Origin: Amycolatopsis coloradensis
GTDB taxonomy: Bacteria; Actinomycetota; Actinomycetes; Mycobacteriales; Pseudonocardiaceae
Length of the DNA stretch: 64,000 nt
Assembly (NCBI RefSeq): GCF_001953865.1
Contig: NZ_MQUQ01000014.1
Span: forward strand, 289,163 to 353,162
Direction of reading: 5' to 3'
The position numbers and the translations under genes are program-made. The number at the start of each line of letters is the position of its first letter. The stretch's first letter is position 1. This document shows positions 15,580 to 25,487 of the stretch, in pieces. The notes beneath the pieces are model-generated. The model did no database searches, had not been told where the DNA came from, and was given only the letters and a program-made list of their open reading frames with translations.

Positions 15580-16182
15580 TTACTTGCCCGGCTCGGTGCT
15601 GCGGGGTGTACCACGGCGGTGGGCCTCGGCGGTGAGGTGACAGCTAGTGGTGATGGCCATGACGAAGGCTTTGTCTGCCCCGACAGAGAGCTCGGCTCCG
15701 TCCTTGTCGGTGAGGCTGAACTGATAGTTGCCTGGCTTGTCAGAGCTGAGGGTCACAGTGGTGAAGCCGTACGGCGCGGCGGTCTCGGTGATGATCGTTT
15801 TTGCTTTCGTCCACTGCTCCGGCGTAGGCGCTATCGCTGAGACCCAGCTGGCCGGGTGTACTTCCTGCCCGTCATAGGGATGGATGTTCGGGAAGCTTCG
15901 CGCGCAGCCGCCTACGCTGTCGCCCCGGCCGCTGTCCTTCCATGGAGGTGTCGGGAGTTCTCTGGTGAGGGCGTCGCGGATTTTGCTCCGCATCTCGTTG
16001 TGACGGGTGAGTGCTTGATCGATGTCGGGGCGTTGCAGGAGTGTCGCGAACTGCTGTTGTTGGGTGGGCATGGTGTCCTTGCCGGGGCCGGATGCGTCGG
16101 GGTCGCTGCATGCTGCTGCGGAGAGTGCGATCAGGCCGATTGTGCAGACGGCCGCGATCAGGGCGTGTGGTCGGTGGGTCAC
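15580..16182 (-). CDS. LppA-like secreted lipoprotein
   Basis: 200 residues with a lipoprotein signal peptide; lipobox LSAAAC places the lipidated cysteine at about residue 25. The mature part (LLQRPDIDQALTRHNEMRSK, later GGCARSFPNIHPYDGQ and SAIAPTPEQWTKAKTII) resembles mycobacterial LppA-type lipoproteins, which occur in families next to WXG/ESX-like genes. Function unknown. It follows the DUF1023 hydrolase gene by 11 bases and is probably co-transcribed; membrane anchoring would suit a partner or immunity role (inference). Confidence 0.72.
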   Translation of the reverse strand: MTHRPHALIAAVCTIGLIALSAAACSDPDASGPGKDTMPTQQQQFATLLQRPDIDQALTRHNEMRSKIRDALTRELPTPPWKDSGRGDSVGGCARSFPNIHPYDGQEVHPASWVSAIAPTPEQWTKAKTIITETAAPYGFTTVTLSSDKPGNYQFSLTDKDGAELSVGADKAFVMAITTSCHLTAEAHRRGTPRSTEPGK

Positions 16183-16193
16183 GTGTTTGAGCC

Positions 16194-17945
16194 TTAACCT
16201 CGAGCGGGGATTGCCAGTTCGGCGTGTCCGGACACGACGGCGGCGATGTTGTACTTGCTGGTGCTGTCGGTGCCGTCGGGCATGGTTTTGGTGTATTCGC
16301 TGTGTCCAGTTGATCCGGCGAGTGGTCGGCCGTCTGGTGTGACTGCCGCACCGGTCTGCAGCTGGTTCATTCCCGCCATGTCGCTGGGGTCTGTTCCGTA
16401 GCGGCCACTGCTGAGTGAGCCGATGTCGGCGACGGCGTCGCCGTCGGCTTCGAGGTTGTAGGCGTGGCCTTCGGCCAGTTGCATCCGACGGATCTCGGCC
16501 TCGCCGAGCGGTTGGCCTGCCGGGGTGTCGGAGATGCCGGGTGAGCCGAAGAACACGGCGTCGTCCACACCGGTGTGGCTGTTGAGGGCGATACCGGAAG
16601 TCAGTGAGCCGTAGGAGTGCCCAAGCGCGGTCAGGTGCGGGTCCACGGGGCGAGAGGCATTGATGCCCTGATCGAACCGGGCGAGCTTTTCCGCACCGTC
16701 ACGGGCAGCGCTGCCATCAATGATGTCGGGAATATCGGCTGGGTTGCTCGTGGTCGGCGGTTCATATCCGAGCCACGTCACCGTGGCCACCTGACTGCTG
16801 TCGCCCTTGCTGTCCAAGATGTCTTCTGCGGTATCGCGCACCTTACGCATGTCTTCGACGTAGCCGTCCAGGTTGGTGCCGACCGACGAGTTCATTCCGG
16901 GGGTGAAGACCGCGACGTGCTCGGCGGTGTCGACATTGCCGTTGGCTACGGCGGCTTTGAGCCGGTCCCCGGTCAGGTCGAGCGACAGTAGCTGCCGATC
17001 GGGATTCGGCTTGCCGTCAGGCCCTTTCACCAGGCCGTCCACCTTGCCGAGAGCGGCCAACCGTTCGTCCAGCTTCTCAAGCTTCTCCAGGTACTTGTGA
17101 ACGCTGGGCACATCCCTGTTGAGGTCGGGAGGTGCTGTCTTCATCAGCTGGGTGCGCTCGTCTTGCAATGCCTGAAGCTCATGTTCGAGCGAGGCGATAT
17201 TCGCACTGCTGCGTGCCCACGCCGCCACCCCGTCACGATTGCCTATCATCTCGGGGTGGTCCTTGACCAGACGTAGTCGCTGGTTCTGCGACAGAGCCGC
17301 CCACCATGCGGCGTTCGCCGATGCGCTCGCGTCGACCGGTGGGGGTGAGAGAATGGACAGTGACCCCATGGCGGCGCCGGAGTTACCGGCGGTGGCGAGC
17401 GAGGTGTTCTCGTTGTCATTCCCCGTGGCGTCGATGGTGTGCCCGGCAAGAATGCGGTCGAGCACCGCACAGAAATCGTCATCGATATCGACGGCTTGAC
17501 GGAGAACCTGTTCGACCCGATCGCGAAGTTCGGCAGCGATCGCCCGCCGTTCGGCGGCGACCGCTTCTTTCTGGTCCTCGGGGGTGTCCGGTGGCGGACC
17601 ATTGTCATTGACCGCGCCGTCACCACCGATGGCGAAATGGTGTGTGCGGGCGAGACCCTCGGCCTCGGTGACGGCGTTCCGCATACCGGTGATCGCGTCG
17701 CCGACGTCTCCAGAACTGCGGCGCAAGGAGGCGACCTCGGCGGCGTATTCCTCCAGGCCGTCGATGATCTGATTGACCTCAGCGGCGGCCACGCTGGCGG
17801 CGTCGCCGTGCCAGCCGTAAGGCGTGTTGATGTCACGTAGGTCGTCGGAGCAAGCGACGACTTTGTTGTAGGCGGCGTTGATCGCGGCGACCGCGTCTCT
17901 CAGCGGTGCGGGATCCCAGCGGGTGACCTCGTCCCAGGTGACCAT
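16194..17945 (-). CDS. WXG100-like / DUF1023 alpha/beta hydrolase
   Basis: 583 residues. The N-terminal 170 residues are helical and WXG100-like (YGWHGDAA at 43-50). NQRLRLVKDHPEMIGNRDGV (221-240) is the hallmark block before DUF1023, and the alpha/beta hydrolase domain spans about 330-560, with nucleophile elbow GHSYGS (S444). DUF1023 proteins are predicted serine hydrolases often exported by or linked to type VII secretion. Its ATG overlaps the stop of the EspC-like gene by one base (TGATG) and the LppA-like lipoprotein follows. Confidence 0.85.
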   Translation of the reverse strand: MVTWDEVTRWDPAPLRDAVAAINAAYNKVVACSDDLRDINTPYGWHGDAASVAAAEVNQIIDGLEEYAAEVASLRRSSGDVGDAITGMRNAVTEAEGLARTHHFAIGGDGAVNDNGPPPDTPEDQKEAVAAERRAIAAELRDRVEQVLRQAVDIDDDFCAVLDRILAGHTIDATGNDNENTSLATAGNSGAAMGSLSILSPPPVDASASANAAWWAALSQNQRLRLVKDHPEMIGNRDGVAAWARSSANIASLEHELQALQDERTQLMKTAPPDLNRDVPSVHKYLEKLEKLDERLAALGKVDGLVKGPDGKPNPDRQLLSLDLTGDRLKAAVANGNVDTAEHVAVFTPGMNSSVGTNLDGYVEDMRKVRDTAEDILDSKGDSSQVATVTWLGYEPPTTSNPADIPDIIDGSAARDGAEKLARFDQGINASRPVDPHLTALGHSYGSLTSGIALNSHTGVDDAVFFGSPGISDTPAGQPLGEAEIRRMQLAEGHAYNLEADGDAVADIGSLSSGRYGTDPSDMAGMNQLQTGAAVTPDGRPLAGSTGHSEYTKTMPDGTDSTSKYNIAAVVSGHAELAIPARG

Positions 17946-18265
17946 CAGACCGCCTTCACCCCGCCGGTGGGCTGCGGCGCTGTGCTGAGGTCGCTGGCGG
18001 CGGCCGCGTCCTGGGTCCTGTAGCGGTCGGCCGCCGTGGCCATGGACGCGCCGTGTGTGTCCAGCCTGGTCCCGAAAGACCGCTCGCGGTCTTGCAGAGC
18101 CTGTTTCACCTCGGCCAGCTTGCCTACCGCACGGGCACCCGGAATGCCCGCGTCACCGCCGGGCACAGTGGCCGAACCGGCCGCACCCCGCAACCCGTCG
18201 GCGACCCGCCCGGCGGCCTTCCCCGACTGTCTGATCCCGTCGATGACCACCTGATATCCCGACAT
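17945..18265 (-). CDS. EspC/DUF2580-like small type VII-associated protein
   Basis: 106 residues, mostly helical: MSGYQVVIDGIRQSGKAAGR, then an Ala/Gly-rich linker and KLAEVKQALQDRERSFGTRL. Two-helix ESX-associated proteins of this type pair with a WXG-like partner for export. It opens the three-gene minus-strand operon. No ESX core genes (eccC, eccD, mycP) are in the window, so any secretion would use a system encoded elsewhere. Confidence 0.68.
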   Translation of the reverse strand: MSGYQVVIDGIRQSGKAAGRVADGLRGAAGSATVPGGDAGIPGARAVGKLAEVKQALQDRERSFGTRLDTHGASMATAADRYRTQDAAAASDLSTAPQPTGGVKAV

Positions 18266-18402
18266 ACGCCCTCCCTCGTAGTCTACCGGTCACTCACAGA
18301 CAACTTACGGGATCAGCAACCGGCCGTTCAACGGCGGCAGGGCACCGGGAGGACATGATTTCCGCAGGTCGGGGGCGACTACCCAGGCAGAGCTGAGTAG
18401 AT

Positions 18403-18642
18403 CTACTCACCCCCGCCAGGTTCACGGGGACGCTCGGAGGCACCGTGTGGCGGCTCGGGCCGCATCCGGCCTGCGAGGTCTTCCAGTCTGGAGGCCAGGG
18501 CAGCCGTCGCCTCCGGCGGAACGGTGCCGTTGCCGATCGCTGCCCGTAGCGTCGCTGCGGCCTCCGCGAGCGAAACGCCAGCCTCGGCCAGTCGCCCACG
18601 CGCGGCGGCCACCGTCACAGTATCCCGTTGCTCGTCTGTCAT
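18403..18642 (-). CDS. Hypothetical protein, 79 residues
   Basis: From ATG at 18642: MTDEQRDTVTVAAARGRLAE, helical and alanine-rich, ending in a proline/glycine tail (EPPHGASERPREPGGGE). Third-position GC is high, as expected for a real gene here. It lies immediately downstream of the broken XRE gene, and ATGA at its start would give a 4-base overlap if that gene were repaired. Function unknown. Confidence 0.55.
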   Translation of the reverse strand: MTDEQRDTVTVAAARGRLAEAGVSLAEAAATLRAAIGNGTVPPEATAALASRLEDLAGRMRPEPPHGASERPREPGGGE

Positions 18643-18987
18643 GAAACAACACCACTTCGTCGGTAATGACCTCGTCAGAATGCTGAGAATCCCCATAAAT
18701 CACGATTTGTGACTCATTGCTGTTGTCGGCAACGACCAGAATCCGAAGCGTATAGCCAAGGAAGCGCGCATACATTTGAAGCTCACCGACGTTACCGGCA
18801 TATGCAGGGTTGTTCTCCCATCGCCAGACAGTCGACGGGTGCACATCCAACTCGATTCCCACGCCGTTCAAAGGCCACTTTCGAGATTCCTGATCCTAGA
18901 CAGTTGATGCTGAACCCGGACAACCTCTTGCATCGCTTCCCTGTCATCATTCGTATCAGTCAACGGTATAGCACCACACGTTTTCAT
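18640..18987 (-). pseudogene. Frameshifted XRE-type helix-turn-helix gene
   Basis: Reading leftwards, MKTCGAIPLTDTNDDREAMQ opens at 18987 and reaches HQLSRIRNLESGL-stop. The continuation in another frame is RKWPLNGVGIELDVHPSTVW, then RWENNPAYAGNVGELQMYAR, a clear helix-turn-helix. Inserting one C near 18885 (CTC-CGA) restores ...RNLRKWPLNGVG.... The only start in the HTH frame is a weak TTG at 18871. The shifted frame stays open to 18422, through the 79-residue ORF, which is not expected of an intact gene. Codon use is AT-richer than its neighbours, a hint of transfer. Confidence 0.65.
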
Positions 18988-19045
18988 GCATGGGGTTCCA
19001 TTCTGGTTCATTTATGGATTTGCGAATAAGAAATTGCGACATGGG

Positions 19046-19390
19046 TTAATCTTGTGTTCGCGGTGTGGCACGGCTGCATTTTCGGGCGAGACGGCGCCAT
19101 CCGGCCGGTGCGCGATGACGCGTCGGCCGCTGCCGATGTCGAACGGTGCGCACACCTGACCAGGCCCGCACGAATGCGCGGCAGTCCTCGCAGGGGCGGC
19201 CGTTCGGCACGAGCATTGGCGCCGCCAGCACCACGTGACCGCACAAGGCCACATACCCTCCACGGGAGTCTTCCTTGCGCGCACGGAAGAATTCCTCGTC
19301 TGTGACCGCATGGTCCAGCCCGCCGTACTGGCTGCGATGCCAGCAGATATACAGCCCACCATGCCGCCCCGGCCGCGCTCCATGGATCAC
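19046..19390 (-). CDS. Small cysteine-containing hypothetical protein
   Basis: 114 residues from GTG at 19390, which overlaps the stop of the preceding 22-codon ORF by four bases (GTGA). The N-terminal part (GGLDHAVTDEEFFRARKEDS, then GGYVALCGHVVLAAPMLVPN and GRPCEDC) resembles small zinc-ribbon-like proteins that I recall beside XRE regulators in Pseudonocardiaceae. The C-terminal 40 residues are Arg-rich and may be out of the original frame. Function unknown. Confidence 0.5.
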   Translation of the reverse strand: MIHGARPGRHGGLYICWHRSQYGGLDHAVTDEEFFRARKEDSRGGYVALCGHVVLAAPMLVPNGRPCEDCRAFVRAWSGVRTVRHRQRPTRHRAPAGWRRLARKCSRATPRTQD

Positions 19391-19455
19391 GGCCGCCACC
19401 CCGCGTCCCATGCCCGCAGCATTCGTGCTGCTTCCGCCCAGTAGGCTTCGGTCAT
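19387..19455 (-). CDS. Possible 22-residue ORF coupled to the next gene
   Basis: ATG at 19455 encodes MTEAYWAEAARMLRAWDAGW-RP and stops at 19387, overlapping the GTG of the 114-residue ORF by four bases. The amphipathic WAEAARMLRAWD pattern and the coupled overlap suggest a genuine tiny gene. GGAG lies directly before the ATG, closer than ideal. Confidence 0.35.
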   Translation of the reverse strand: MTEAYWAEAARMLRAWDAGWRP

Positions 19456-19553
19456 CTCCGTGATCGTCGTGCCATGATGGCGGTTTTCGAGGTCGATTTC
19501 ACCGGCACGGCGACGGCCCCGATTATCGAATCGGGATCTGTCAGACCGCTATG

Positions 19554-19649
19554 TCAACGCTTTTCGCTGCCGCACTGGGCATCCGACTCCCTGTTATCCT
19601 CGTTCTCCCCGCCGATGGCCGGAGGTGTTCCACCTTCATGCGCAGTCAC
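19554..19649 (-). CDS. Possible 31-residue ORF behind a palindromic operator
   Basis: GTG at 19649 opens a frame (VTAHEGGTPPAIGGENEDNR...) to the stop at 19554. It follows the TTGCCAC palindrome by 34 bases and leads the tiny-gene run. There is no homology that I recognise; it may be a leader rather than a gene. Confidence 0.25.
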   Translation of the reverse strand: MTAHEGGTPPAIGGENEDNRESDAQCGSEKR

Positions 19650-19682
19650 ATGATCAGTTTCGAGCCGGACAAGATTCGAAAC

Positions 19683-19697
19683 TTGCCACGGTGGCAA
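19683..19697. promoter_or_regulatory. Perfect palindrome TTGCCACGGTGGCAA
   Basis: A 15-bp perfect inverted repeat (TTGCCAC-G-GTGGCAA) in an AT-rich gap, just upstream of the small minus-strand ORFs and just downstream of the end (19724) of a broken XRE regulator. It is probably the operator of the XRE protein whose remnant lies alongside. Confidence 0.55.
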
Positions 19698-19723
19698 ACA
19701 CTCGAATAGGCTACAAGTTCGAG

Positions 19724-21010
19724 TTAGACGCGCAGCCCTGACCGGCACGCCATGCCGCGAAGCTTGCGGCCAACAGCATCCTGTTTGGTGCCCTTGGCGA
19801 CCAGTTCGGCGAGGATCGAGCGCATAAACGGGTGCCGGTGAATACGGGCAGGCGAGATTTTCTCCGCCCGGCGGAGCATCAGCACAGCTTCGTCACGGCG
19901 TTTCGGGAATCTGGCGAGAGCGCGCCCGTACTCGCGATAATTAGGCCGACCGCCGCGTTGGCGTGGGTAGCGCAGTCGGGTCGACCGTCTCAGCGATCTT
20001 TATGGCGTCCGCGTGTTCTCCGGCTTCCAGCGCCACCGACATGCGCCACACGCCTACGTGAACCGCCAGATCAGCCGCATGGTCAAGCGCGGCTACACGC
20101 TGCGCGTTGTCCTTCTGCGCAGCGGACACGAGCGAGGACGTGAGGCTGAGCATCCCGGACAGCTGCATGCCCGCCGACGTCGCAGTACCAGGCGCGGCCA
20201 CCACGCCGTCATGCTCGATCAGACCAGCACTGATCGGCCTCAGCAGCACCTCCCCGACCTGACGCGGCAGCCACGTCTTACCCATGATCGTGAGCAGCCC
20301 CGCCGCGTTCCACTCATCCGCGATGGTGGACTGAAACACCCCCGCCAACACCGCATCCGTGGCGTCCCTCAACGCCTTGCGTTCCCGCTCCACCAACTCC
20401 GCCGGAACCGGCTTACGGGTGTCCTTCCCGTCCTCGTCCACCCACTCCTCACGCGGCACGGTCCGGTCCAGACCCCCGAACCCGAACCGGCGCCCCTGGT
20501 GATGCGGGATACCGCGCTTGCGCAGCACCTCGAACCGGCGGGAGATCCGCTGAGACGCCTCATCGGAGTTGCGCTGATTGTGCGCCACCTCCTGCCGTAA
20601 CTGGTACCGATCGTTGTAGTCGGTGAGGTCATAGCGGCCGTGTGAGGACGCCACCGTGTACGAGGCATAGCCCGTGCTCTCGATCACTTTGAACAGGTCT
20701 CAAGGTCCTGTGACTGCCGCCAACCCCGGTCGGTGTTCCACAACACCACCCCATCCGACGCCCGCGCCGCGACCCGTTTCATGATCCGTCCCAGCCTGGA
20801 CGATGCACCTTCGGGTTCCACGCGGACAGCTTCGGGTCCGAGATCTTCTCATCCAGCACGCCGCCCAACCGGTCGATCACATCCCGGTTGTCGGCGTGCT
20901 GGGTCTCGCACTTCTCCAGCTTCCCCGCCTGATTCCGCGACAGGCGCATACGAGTTCAACACCGGCTGACGCCCGCCCTGACCTGCACTAACCTGATGAC
21001 TGAATGCCAT
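19724..21010 (-). pseudogene. Broken serine recombinase fused to the C-terminus of an XRE regulator
   Basis: Reading leftwards from ATG at 21010: MAFSHQVSAGQGGRQPVLNS, then a shift into RLSRNQAGKLEKCETQHADN (resolvase N-terminus with the R-x-S active-site region), a shift near 20790 into RVAARASDGVVLWNTDRGWR, and another near 20700 into LFKVIESTGYASYTVASSHG. The recombinase domain follows (GIPHHQGRRFGFGGLDRTVP, WLPRQVGEVLLRPISAGLIE), to about 20220. The frame then becomes a TPR-like XRE regulator tail (GMLSLTSSLVSAAQKDNAQR, VGVWRMSVALEAGEHADAIK), shifted once more at 19940 and ending RRDEAVLMLRRAEKISPARI...GLRV at 19724. At least four indels: clearly non-functional. Confidence 0.82.
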
Positions 21011-21104
21011 GTGATCCACAGTAGGTACATAAGACAGGTTCAGCTAGAACACGAATCGCCACTCACGGCCGGGGATTGTCGGGGTCCGGTGGTAGGAACG
21101 AGCC

Positions 21105-22292
21105 GTGACCCCCAAGATCGACGTCCGCCAGCGCCGTGCCCGGCTCGCCGTGCGCCATCACCTCGCCACGCCCGCGGCGTCGGTGCACGCCGTGGCGGAC
21201 GCGGTCGTCGCGCTGCACGCCACCGACCCGTCGACGGTTCATCTCTCGACGTGGGCTCGGATCAAAGGTGACGGGGTCACGGAACTAGAGAACGCGCTCT
21301 ACGAGGAGCGCGCGCTGATCCGGCTGCTCGGCATGCGCCGCACGGTCTTCGTGGCCGGGCGCGAGAACGCGGCCCTCGTCCAGGCGGCGTGCTCGGCGGA
21401 CATCGCCAAGAAGCAGCGACGCCTGCTCGAACAGCACCTCGGCAGGCAGGGTCACCCGGAGAACGTGCCCGACCCGGAACGCTGGCTGGCCGAGGTCGAA
21501 GACGCGACCGAGCGCGCCCTGAAGGCCCGTGGTTCCGCGACGGCGCAACAGCTCGCGGAGGACGAGCCCCGGCTGAAGCAGCAACTCATCATGGCGGCGG
21601 GGAAACCGTACGAGGCCATCGCCAACGTCAACAGCCGGGTCCTGTTCCAGCTCGCGGTCGACGGGCGCATCGTGCGCGGGCGCCCGCGCGGGAGCTGGAT
21701 CAGCAGCCAGCACTACTGGGCCCCGATGGCCGACTGGCTGCCACAGGGCCTCACCGAGTGGGACGCCGACGAGGCCAGAGCCGAACTCGCCCGTAAGTGG
21801 CTCTACGCCTACGGCCCGGCACCGATCGCGGACCTGCGATGGTGGACGGGCTGGACGGCCGGGCAGACGAAGAAGGCGCTCGCTGCCGTTCAGCCGATCG
21901 AGGTCGACCTCGACGGTGTTCCCGGGGTGGTGCTCGCCGACGACTTGGAGCCGGTCGCCGAGCCCGAGCTCTGGGTCGCGTTGCTCCCGTCGCTCGACCC
22001 GACGTCGATGGGGTGGATCGAGCGGGACTGGTATCTCGGCCCGCACCGGGCGCCGCTGTTCGACGGCACCGGCAACATCGGGCCCACCGTCTGGGCCGGT
22101 GGCCGGATCGTCGGCGGCTGGGCACAGCGTGCGGACGGCGAGGTCGTCCACCACTTCCTGGAGGACGTCGGCGCGGACGTGGAACGGGCTGTCGAGGTGG
22201 AGGCGAACCACCTGGCCGGGTGGTTCGGAGAAGTGCGAGTCACGCCACGAATGCGGACACCGCTGGAGCGACGGCTAGCACAACGAAGCTGA
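21105..22292 (+). CDS. Winged-helix DNA-binding protein, AlkZ/YcaQ (HTH_42) family
   Basis: 395 residues from GTG at 21105. The family start RQRRARLAVRHHLATPA and the conserved LHATDPSTVHLSTWARIKG and ALIRLLGMRRTVFVAGRENA are present, with further winged helices (SWISSQHYWAPMADWLPQGL) and a C-terminal domain (GTGNIGPTVWAGGRIVGGWA). AlkZ-like proteins are DNA glycosylases that unhook interstrand crosslinks or excise bulky alkyl lesions; some actinobacterial relatives give self-resistance to genotoxic antibiotics. No biosynthetic genes are adjacent. Confidence 0.85.
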   Translation: MTPKIDVRQRRARLAVRHHLATPAASVHAVADAVVALHATDPSTVHLSTWARIKGDGVTELENALYEERALIRLLGMRRTVFVAGRENAALVQAACSADIAKKQRRLLEQHLGRQGHPENVPDPERWLAEVEDATERALKARGSATAQQLAEDEPRLKQQLIMAAGKPYEAIANVNSRVLFQLAVDGRIVRGRPRGSWISSQHYWAPMADWLPQGLTEWDADEARAELARKWLYAYGPAPIADLRWWTGWTAGQTKKALAAVQPIEVDLDGVPGVVLADDLEPVAEPELWVALLPSLDPTSMGWIERDWYLGPHRAPLFDGTGNIGPTVWAGGRIVGGWAQRADGEVVHHFLEDVGADVERAVEVEANHLAGWFGEVRVTPRMRTPLERRLAQRS

Positions 22293-22470
22293 GAGTTTTC
22301 CGCAGACTTCCTGGTGGCGAACCACTTGATCGATTCTTGACCTGACCCACCGAGTGGTGGAAGTCTCGTCAGGGCAAAGAGGGCCGCCCGAGCACGCACG
22401 CTAGGGTTGCGCCCGAGTAAAGGACGTCTTACCGGGGCGATCCCGGACGAGTCTCAAGGGAGTGGCAGCA

Positions 22471-23475
<1,005 letters not shown>

Positions 23476-23478
23476 CCG

Positions 23479-24702
23479 ATGGCGCTGAAAAACCTCGAAG
23501 ACCTGCTGAGCGAGGACGTCTCAGGCCGGTTCGTCCTCGTACGGTCCGACCTGAACGTCCCGCTCGACGGGAACAAGATCACCGACGACGGCCGCGTCCG
23601 CGCGGCCCTGCCGACCCTCAAGCGCCTCGCCGAGGCGGGCGCGAAGGTGGTCGTCACGGCGCATCTCGGCCGTCCCAAGGGCGAGCCGGACCCGCAGTTC
23701 TCGCTGGCGCCCGTCGCCGCGAAGCTCACCGAGCTGCTCGGCGTCGACGTCCCGCTGGCGGGTGACCTGGTCGGCGAGTCAGCCAAGACCACCGTCGCGG
23801 GCCTGACCGACGGTCAGGTGGCCCTGCTGGAGAACGTGCGCTTCGACGCACGCGAGACCAGCAAGGTCGAGGCCGAGCGTCAGGAACTGGCCGCCGAACT
23901 GGCCGCGCTCGTCCCGGGCGGCGCGTTCGTCTCCGACGGTTTCGGCGTCGTGCACCGCAAGCAGGCGTCGGTCTACGAGATCGCCCGAACGCTTCCGGCG
24001 TATGCGGGTGGCCTGGTGCTGGCCGAGGTCGACGTCCTCAAGAGGCTTGCCGGTAAAGACACTGTGCTCGCCCGGCCCTATGTGGTCGTGCTCGGCGGCG
24101 CGAAGGTTTCGGACAAGCTGGGCGTGATCGCCAATCTGCTGACCAAGGTCGACAGGCTGCTCATCGGCGGCGGCATGGCGTACACCTTCCTCAAGGCCCA
24201 GGGCCACGAGGTCGGGAACTCGCTGCTGCAGGAAGACCAGCTGGAGCAGGTCCGCGGCTTCCTCGCCGAGGCGGAGAAGCGCGGCGTCGAACTGATCCTG
24301 CCGGTGGACGTCCTCGCCGCGACGGGCTTCGCCGCCGACGCGGAGTTCGACGTCGTCGACGCGAAGGCCATTCCGGCCGACCGCATGGGTCTCGACATCG
24401 GCCCGAAGTCGCGCGAACTGTTCGCGGGCAAGCTGGCCGACGCGGCGACCGTGTTCTGGAACGGCCCGATGGGCGTGTTCGAGTTCGAGTCCTTCGCCGG
24501 CGGCACCCGTGCCGTGGCCGAAGCGCTGGTCAAGAGCGACGCCTTCACCGTGGTCGGCGGTGGCGACTCCGCCGCGGCCGTGCGGCAGCTCGGCCTGCCC
24601 GAGGATGGCTTCTCGCACATCTCGACCGGCGGCGGTGCGTCGCTGGAGTACCTGGAGGGCAAGGAACTGCCCGGAGTCGCTGTGCTGGGAGAGAACGACT
24701 AG
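23479..24702 (+). CDS. pgk: Phosphoglycerate kinase
   Basis: 407 residues, usual length. RFVLVRSDLNVPLDGNKITD is the PGK signature, with the basic patch VVVTAHLGRPKG for substrate and the C-terminal nucleotide site (FWNGPMGVFEFESF, VVGGGDSAAAV, HISTGGGASLEYLEGKELPG). It transfers phosphate from 1,3-bisphosphoglycerate to ADP. Its stop shares one base with the tpiA start. Confidence 0.98.
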   Translation: MALKNLEDLLSEDVSGRFVLVRSDLNVPLDGNKITDDGRVRAALPTLKRLAEAGAKVVVTAHLGRPKGEPDPQFSLAPVAAKLTELLGVDVPLAGDLVGESAKTTVAGLTDGQVALLENVRFDARETSKVEAERQELAAELAALVPGGAFVSDGFGVVHRKQASVYEIARTLPAYAGGLVLAEVDVLKRLAGKDTVLARPYVVVLGGAKVSDKLGVIANLLTKVDRLLIGGGMAYTFLKAQGHEVGNSLLQEDQLEQVRGFLAEAEKRGVELILPVDVLAATGFAADAEFDVVDAKAIPADRMGLDIGPKSRELFAGKLADAATVFWNGPMGVFEFESFAGGTRAVAEALVKSDAFTVVGGGDSAAAVRQLGLPEDGFSHISTGGGASLEYLEGKELPGVAVLGEND

Positions 24703-25487
24703 TGGCGCGCAAACCGCTCATCGCCGGCAACTGGAAGATGAACCAGAACCACCTCGAAGCCATCGCGCTGGTTCAGAAGATCGCCTTCGCCCTGCCGGAG
24801 AAGTACTACGCGAAGGTCGACGTCGCGGTCCTGCCGCCGTTCACCGACATCCGCAGCGTCCAGACGCTGACCGACGGCGACAAGCTGTCGCTCACCTACG
24901 GCGCCCAGGACCTGTCGCCGCACGACTCCGGTGCCTACACCGGTGACGTGTCGGGCCTGATGCTGGCGAAGCTGGGTTGCAGCTTCGTCACCGTCGGGCA
25001 CTCGGAGCGGCGCGAGTACCACGGCGAATCCGACGAACTCGTCAACAAGAAGGTCAAGGCCGCGCTCAAGCACGGCATCACGCCGATCCTGTGCGTGGGG
25101 GAGAAGCTCGAGGTCCGCGAGGCGGGCGAGCACATCGCCCACACCACGACCCAGCTGGTGGAGGGCCTGAAGGGGCTCAAGGCCGAGCAGGTCAAGGACG
25201 TCGTCGTCGCCTATGAGCCGGTCTGGGCCATCGGGACCGGCAAGGTCGCGACCCCGCAGGACGCCGAGGAGGTGTGCGGAGCCATCCGCGCCACCCTCGC
25301 CGAGAAATACGGTGCCGAGGTCGCGTCCTCGGTCCGCGTCCTCTACGGCGGCTCGGCGAAGGCCAACAACATCAGTGACCTCGTCGCCTGCGAGAACATC
25401 GATGGTGCCCTCGTTGGTGGTGCCAGCCTGGATGGTGACGAGTTCACCAAACTCTGCGCACTCGCCGCGGGCGGGCCCCTGCCCTGA
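24702..25487 (+). CDS. tpiA: Triose-phosphate isomerase
   Basis: 261 residues from GTG at 24702 overlapping the pgk stop. Catalytic Lys in NWKMN, His in GHSERR and Glu in VVAYEPVWAIGTG are all present; the phosphate-binding end (VLYGGSAKANN, DGALVGGASL) is intact. It interconverts dihydroxyacetone phosphate and glyceraldehyde-3-phosphate. Third gene of the lower-glycolysis operon. Confidence 0.98.
   Translation: MARKPLIAGNWKMNQNHLEAIALVQKIAFALPEKYYAKVDVAVLPPFTDIRSVQTLTDGDKLSLTYGAQDLSPHDSGAYTGDVSGLMLAKLGCSFVTVGHSERREYHGESDELVNKKVKAALKHGITPILCVGEKLEVREAGEHIAHTTTQLVEGLKGLKAEQVKDVVVAYEPVWAIGTGKVATPQDAEEVCGAIRATLAEKYGAEVASSVRVLYGGSAKANNISDLVACENIDGALVGGASLDGDEFTKLCALAAGGPLP

Noticed and set aside
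19012..19383. Alternative minus-strand ORF overlapping the 114-residue protein
   Set aside because: The competing frame gives Cys/Trp/Arg-rich nonsense, whereas the chosen frame shows the HAVTDEEF and LCGHVVLA pattern and a coupled start.
22293..22470. Riboswitch upstream of gap
   Set aside because: The 178-base gap shows no conserved aptamer-like stems that I can recognise; it is probably an ordinary promoter region.
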